From assembly GCA_913031405.1 (NCBI GenBank), contig CAJWCX010000020.1, forward strand, positions 1 through 10,573: DNA of 10,573 nt, written 5' to 3'. Numbering within the stretch: position 1 is the first letter of the stretch; each line of letters opens with the position of its first letter. Origin of the DNA: an uncultured Flavobacteriales bacterium (GTDB lineage: Bacteria > Bacteroidota > Bacteroidia > Flavobacteriales_D > Crocinitomicaceae). This document shows, in pieces, positions 8,901-10,573 of the stretch. A model generated the notes under the pieces. It was not told where the DNA came from. It ran no database searches and saw nothing but the letters and a program-made list of their open reading frames with translations. The position numbers and the translations under genes were made by a program.

Positions 8901-10260
8901 AAGAAATGTTTCAGGTACCTATAGTCTTAATGATGGAACTATTCTTCCTGGATACAGCGAAGAAACCAGATTCTTAGGAATAAACTCGTCAACTACTCAA
9001 TTATCTAGCTTCATATTCGGACAGCAAGGATATGATGTTTTCGGTAGAAAAAACGACTATAGTGTTTCAAGTTTAGCAACTCAAAACAGTTGGCTTGTTC
9101 AAAATGAAAACCTAAACACTCAATTCGCTACTACACACACAAATAACCTGACGATGCGAGCAACATTGGAACCACTAAAGGATGTGAATATTGACTTAAA
9201 TCTTAACCGGAATTATTCAAGAAATAGCGGGGAATTCTACCGGTGGAATGAATCAACAAGTGAATTCGAAGGCCAAAGCCGTTTTGAAACAGCTACCTTA
9301 ACTTATTCAACCATTTCATGGGGAACTGCCTTTACGAAGCAAGGTGCAGAATATCAGTCTGAAATATTTCAAAACCTTTTAGACAATAGAAATAATGTTT
9401 CTCAGCTTGTCGGAGCAAACAATTCCAATTCGTCACAACTAACACCCAATGGATTTTACTCAGGTTACTCAGGAACGCAACAGGATGTAGTTCTAGGCTC
9501 GTTTTTAACTGCCTACAGCAATACAGAAGTCAATTCAAGAAACATCGATCCTCTTCAAAACACACCTCTTCCCAATTGGTCGATCAATTATAGTGGTCTA
9601 ACAAAATACAAATTCACCAAAAAATTCCTAAAATCATTTATCCTTCGTCATGCATACAGCTCGTCTGTATCTGTTAGTGGAATGCAAACAAATCTAAACT
9701 CATCAGTTGACGATAATGGAAATCTAAACAGCTTTGACATAGACAACAATTACATCCCAGAAATGCAAATTCAAAATGTAGTTCTTTCCGAACGGTTTTC
9801 TCCGCTCATAGGAATCGATGCAAATTGGATCGTTTATGGCCACACGCTTCAAACAAGATTCGAATACAAAAAAGACCGATCAGCAACACTCGCGCTGAGT
9901 AATAATCAAGTAACAGAATCTTTATCAGAAGAAATTGTAATCGGTACTGCTGCTAGAATAAAAGATGTCAAGCTTCCCATAAAAAACATCAAATCGAGCG
10001 ATGTCAATATCAAATTTGACTTTTCATTTAGGGACAACCTTACTGTCATAAGAAAAATTGTAGAAAACACGAACCAAGCTACAGCGGGTCAAAGAACCAT
10101 GTCAATTAAGATTTCTGCAGATTATAACTTGACCAATAATCTGACCATTATGTTTTATTACGATCAAAACTTGAACACACCTAAAGTACAAACCAGTTAT
10201 CCCACAGGAAATATTAATACAGGAATAAAAATTCGATTCAACCTAGCCGGAGTTCAATGA
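2905..10260 (+). CDS. sprA: SprA, type IX secretion system outer-membrane translocon
   Basis: SprA (Sov in Porphyromonas) forms the very large 36-stranded outer-membrane beta-barrel through which T9SS cargo leaves the cell; gliding flavobacteria need it for motility and adhesin secretion. The 2,451 residues match the family (about 2,400). Residues 1-28 form a signal peptide. An N-terminal SprA domain (about 60-480) contains TRIEVWVTNRNNS, FSDLGE and LADNEYTYNALLGYISLN. The middle has the family blocks GEFAHLIPGQPRAINKEGTS, SYIDDFEAAQS, RWGGIMRGL and FWVLDPFNE. A second SprA-type domain (about 1170-1520) includes YKKLKMFAHAEE and AWINELRLTDF. The rest is repeated amphipathic strands, ending in IKIRFNLAGVQ, typical of a barrel. 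A low-complexity, strongly basic insert lies at about 1904-1984. Only three Cys are present (361, 1340, 1506). PorV and the Plug partner are not in the window. Whether the organism glides cannot be told from sprA alone. Confidence 0.97.
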   Translation: MSIRRTYKYLKKKSLLFFFLLFGFSGFSQNNPFDLPFPINNALNPFDIDNQRFDLGDPSDLNQNITYDPLTGTYIFSETLGDGLYYRNPSFMTLEEYLEYKREKSMSQDWVEMIEEETEENRAFELPITIGSKAFENFFGSDKITIRPQGNIELALGANSSRYDNPLLPLRQRRVTRFDFQQNINMDIVGQIGTKLKIGAKYNTQASFDFENISKLEHTGDEDQILQKIALGNVALELPTSLIQGSQTLFGAKTQLKFGRATVDLIAASSKGKRNEINVSGKSQTQEFELTADNYEANRHYFLNLYHQQHYDQAMSTLPVVSSTMYITRIEVWVTNRNNSIENTRNIIAFSDLGEAQQNNCQGSPGNYATDVIPKNTANGLYEWASNQPLIRSFANSVGVLSSQFTTPGPFNQAVEYEKLENARRLADNEYTYNALLGYISLNTPLNNDEILAVSYEYTYRGETYQVGELSTDGSTGQDALIVKLLKPTITNPNNKVWDLMMKNVYSIGAYQVDQLGFKIDVLYNNPETSVELPIIPLDGVDNKQIVTLIDMDKINQNNQPFSDGVFDFAPFNQVNNKIDNGGTINKKNGRIFFSTIEPFGKTLEDKLNAAGIPQLTVDKIAFHELYDSTKTAAQQIPSKNRFVFKGEYQSSITSDIPLNVMSVPEGSVSVTAGGIRLIEGVDYTVDYAFGRVKILNTGILESNAPIKISIESNSVFGFQARSMIGGRYQYRFSDKFKIGATWIRMMERPVTQKVDFGSEPFKNNVIGADLAFRADVPFLTKLVDLLPVISTKQKSTISFTGEFAHLIPGQPRAINKEGTSYIDDFEAAQSAIDLRTVTAWRLASIPQGQPSLFPEANVKDLSNGFKRAKTSWYVIDPVFYQSNSLTPQHIKENGGAILADSRMRLVNQTEIFPNLQQQYGSIQNIPILELAYYPKERGMYNYDTTNTVDSLGQFVDPENRWGGIMRGLTTNDFELTNIEFIQFWVLDPFNEDAEGVDTLADHNGGDLYFNLGNISEDVLPDSRKSFENGLPGQGVSLNDNIDTTEWAKVSTQQVVVNAFDNDPSSRLNQDIGLDGWNNSEEQIAFEDYVTWVNNHPNLTSVTKARMIADPSGDDYNYYLDDNYDNVEANILDRYKRFNGMQGNSPTTEMSDTANTNGYPTQATNMPDIEDINQDNNLSESESYFQYKVSIRPEDMQEGKNYITNKQIYENGNKTETWYQFKVPIADFEKKVNGIQDFRSIRFMRIFLKDFDEEVVLRFARLELIRGEWRRYLLDLSQPGMSVQQDPNLTSFNIGAVNVEENDQRSPVKYEVPPGINREIDPSQVYQRQMNEQSLVLDICNLQDGDARAAYRNVQFDVRTYKKLKMFAHAEEVAPNTLENNELTMFIRLGTDFVDNYYEYELPLQITQWGATSPEDIWPEGNNIEIEFDDLIQLKKDRNADIEQGANGISYIVEYSKTDPNNSNRRIKVKGSPNLQGLKTIMVGVRNPLKNDPNNIWQPDDGEAECVIAWINELRLTDFVSEGGSAAVGQMQIKLADFASINASGNYSGINWGSVDSRVQDRQRNEQIGFDFNSSVQLGQFFGKQARVSLPFFYGYSLGIINPEFDPFNPDIKLSDYDPATRKERAALGQDFNERKSFNFSNVRKEAKAGSKNHFWRISNWAASYAYSENLQRDFNTKKDLTKTWTGALNYNYTFKGKPFQPFKKWKPVQKSKYLKLIKDFNLFFMPKNISFTNDYSRIYNERNVRNNLVPDYEFDPIFLKRFDWNRNYEIGYDITRNLKTSFSASNKSIFEEGNNSVDRINNPEGYQEFLDTLRSQMSTLGKTMEYGHNYSVNYKIPFDKFPLTNWMSANVKYTGTYNWARAPLGQSEFGNTIQNSRNINTTAQANFVNLYNKVPFFKKVLSDGKSSRGRLNPRNGPGSRSNGGNSQTNNNDKEKTKWEWIKVEDLEPDKPLDSMSKDERKAYRKKNRAHKKKVRKEERAKRKILKVAGFFARLVMTVRNVSGTYSLNDGTILPGYSEETRFLGINSSTTQLSSFIFGQQGYDVFGRKNDYSVSSLATQNSWLVQNENLNTQFATTHTNNLTMRATLEPLKDVNIDLNLNRNYSRNSGEFYRWNESTSEFEGQSRFETATLTYSTISWGTAFTKQGAEYQSEIFQNLLDNRNNVSQLVGANNSNSSQLTPNGFYSGYSGTQQDVVLGSFLTAYSNTEVNSRNIDPLQNTPLPNWSINYSGLTKYKFTKKFLKSFILRHAYSSSVSVSGMQTNLNSSVDDNGNLNSFDIDNNYIPEMQIQNVVLSERFSPLIGIDANWIVYGHTLQTRFEYKKDRSATLALSNNQVTESLSEEIVIGTAARIKDVKLPIKNIKSSDVNIKFDFSFRDNLTVIRKIVENTNQATAGQRTMSIKISADYNLTNNLTIMFYYDQNLNTPKVQTSYPTGNINTGIKIRFNLAGVQ
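2934..2961 (+). repeat. Perfect 12-bp inverted repeat (hairpin) in the sprA signal-peptide codons
   Basis: The arm at 2934-2945 (GAAAAAGAAGAG) is exactly complementary to the arm at 2950-2961 (CTCTTCTTTTTC), with the 4-nt loop TTTG at 2946-2949. In mRNA this would form a 12-bp stem starting about 30 nt after the first base of the TTG start codon, just past the footprint of an initiating ribosome. It encodes the Lys-rich to Phe/Leu-rich transition of the signal peptide. Lys (AAA/AAG) and Phe/Leu (TTT/TTC/CTC/CTT) codons are naturally complementary, so it may be a coding by-product. A role in sprA translation or in transcription read-through from ruvA is possible but unproven. Confidence 0.55.
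6115..6150 (+). other. EF-hand-like loop in SprA, residues 1071-1082
   Basis: The codons read DIGLDGWNNSEE, which fits a calcium-loop pattern with Asp at position 1, Asp at 5, Gly at 6 and Glu at 12; position 3 is Gly rather than Asp/Asn, so the match is imperfect. It lies in the conserved region after the FDNDPSSR block. Calcium binding is an inference only. Confidence 0.35.
6415..6450 (+). other. EF-hand-like loop in SprA, residues 1171-1182
   Basis: The codons read DINQDNNLSESE. Asp1, Asn3, Asp5, Asn7, Ser9 and Glu12 occupy all six coordinating positions of a canonical EF-hand-type loop, and Leu8 is the usual hydrophobic residue; only the common Gly at 6 is replaced by Asn. It lies between the acidic DDNYDN stretch and the second SprA-type domain. 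The pattern is visible; metal binding is inferred. Confidence 0.45.
8614..8856 (+). other. Low-complexity and strongly basic insert in SprA, residues 1904-1984
   Basis: A Gly/Asn/Arg/Ser-rich linker (about 1904-1940) and a WEWIKVEDLEP segment lead into a charged stretch, residues 1958-1984, where 16 of 27 residues are Lys or Arg (for example RKKNRAHKKKVRKEERAKRK). The stretch has no prolines and looks helical. It interrupts the barrel strands between LYNKVPFFKKVLS and the following LVMTVRNVSGTYS block, so it is probably a loop exposed on one face of the outer membrane. From memory, other SprA proteins carry lysine-rich inserts at an equivalent position, so this is probably a variable family feature, not a recent insertion. 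Confidence 0.6.
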
Positions 10261-10573
10261 TCAAAATAAGAAAAGCCAAACCAGGAGATGAGGCAGGAAT
10301 TCATCAACTCATTAAAGAGCTAGCCACCTATGAAAAAGCTCCAAATGAAGTCACCAATACAATTGGAGAACTTAGACAACATTTATTTGAAGAAGAAATA
10401 TGTTATGCGCTAGTAGCGCTTGAAAACAATCGAATTATTGGTTTTTCACTTTATTATATGTCCTATTCAACATGGAAAGGAAAATGCCTGTATTTAGAAG
10501 ACTTTTATGTACAACCAGCACATCGAAAGAGAGGAATTGGAGAACTATTATTTAATCAAACTATTGAAATTGC
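10257..10573 (+). CDS. GNAT-family N-acetyltransferase, spermidine/thialysine acetyltransferase-like (3' end outside window)
   Basis: The first 105 codons are present and open to the window edge; a full protein of this group is about 155-170 residues. GNAT enzymes transfer acetyl from acetyl-CoA to an amine. The N-terminus (IKIRKAKPGDEAGIHQLIKE, then LATYEKAP at 22-29) matches the diamine acetyltransferase (SSAT) type, as do W73-K-G-K and YLEDFYVQPAHR at 79-90. The acetyl-CoA pyrophosphate loop of motif A is R90-K-R-G93-I-G95. The substrate cannot be assigned: spermidine, thialysine or another small amine or amino acid are all possible. The ATG at 10257 overlaps the sprA stop (ATGA), the classic arrangement for translational coupling, so it should be co-transcribed with sprA. 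Its C-terminal residues, including the usual catalytic Tyr region, are outside the window. Confidence 0.88.
   Translation, partial: MIKIRKAKPGDEAGIHQLIKELATYEKAPNEVTNTIGELRQHLFEEEICYALVALENNRIIGFSLYYMSYSTWKGKCLYLEDFYVQPAHRKRGIGELLFNQTIEI

Noticed and set aside
2905..10260. The giant frame as a new adhesin, toxin or synthetase, or as an undescribed system
   Set aside because: It matches SprA in length, signal peptide, ordered family motifs and barrel-like C-terminus. I see no CRISPR repeats, mobile-element ends, phage genes, defence-type domains or RNA genes anywhere in the window.

Overview
The window is an AT-rich, tightly packed, single-strand gene block from a member of the Bacteroidota, most likely of the order Flavobacteriales. 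The evidence is a full-length SprA (the giant outer-membrane translocon of the type IX secretion system, T9SS, found only in this phylum), a Bacteroidota-type promoter (TTTG, then TAnnTTTG) at the left edge, and no Shine-Dalgarno-like sequence before the starts. I cannot name a genus.

Layout: bases 1-60 are a short leader with a good match to the Bacteroidota housekeeping promoter. It is followed by maeB (NADP-dependent malic enzyme with its C-terminal phosphotransacetylase-like domain, 61-2328), ruvA (Holliday junction DNA-binding subunit, 2328-2903), sprA (T9SS translocon, 2905-10260) and the first 105 codons of a GNAT-family N-acetyltransferase resembling spermidine/thialysine acetyltransferases (10257 to the window end). 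All genes are on the + strand. The junctions are a TAATG overlap, a one-base gap and an ATGA overlap, so the block reads as one operon with coupled translation. No gene-free stretch exceeds 60 bases.

How the genes work together: the four products do unrelated jobs (NADPH/pyruvate supply, recombination, protein export, small-molecule or amine acetylation). The linkage looks like an inherited housekeeping operon rather than a dedicated pathway. The maeB-ruvA-sprA order is one I recall from other Flavobacteriia, often followed there by gcvH; here an acetyltransferase takes that place.

I found no mobile element, CRISPR array, phage gene, tRNA/rRNA or obviously new system. The most noticeable unexplained signal is a perfect 12-bp inverted repeat with a 4-nt loop inside the signal-peptide codons of sprA, just downstream of its TTG start. 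Other points for a second look are two calcium-loop-like motifs and a strongly basic insert within SprA.
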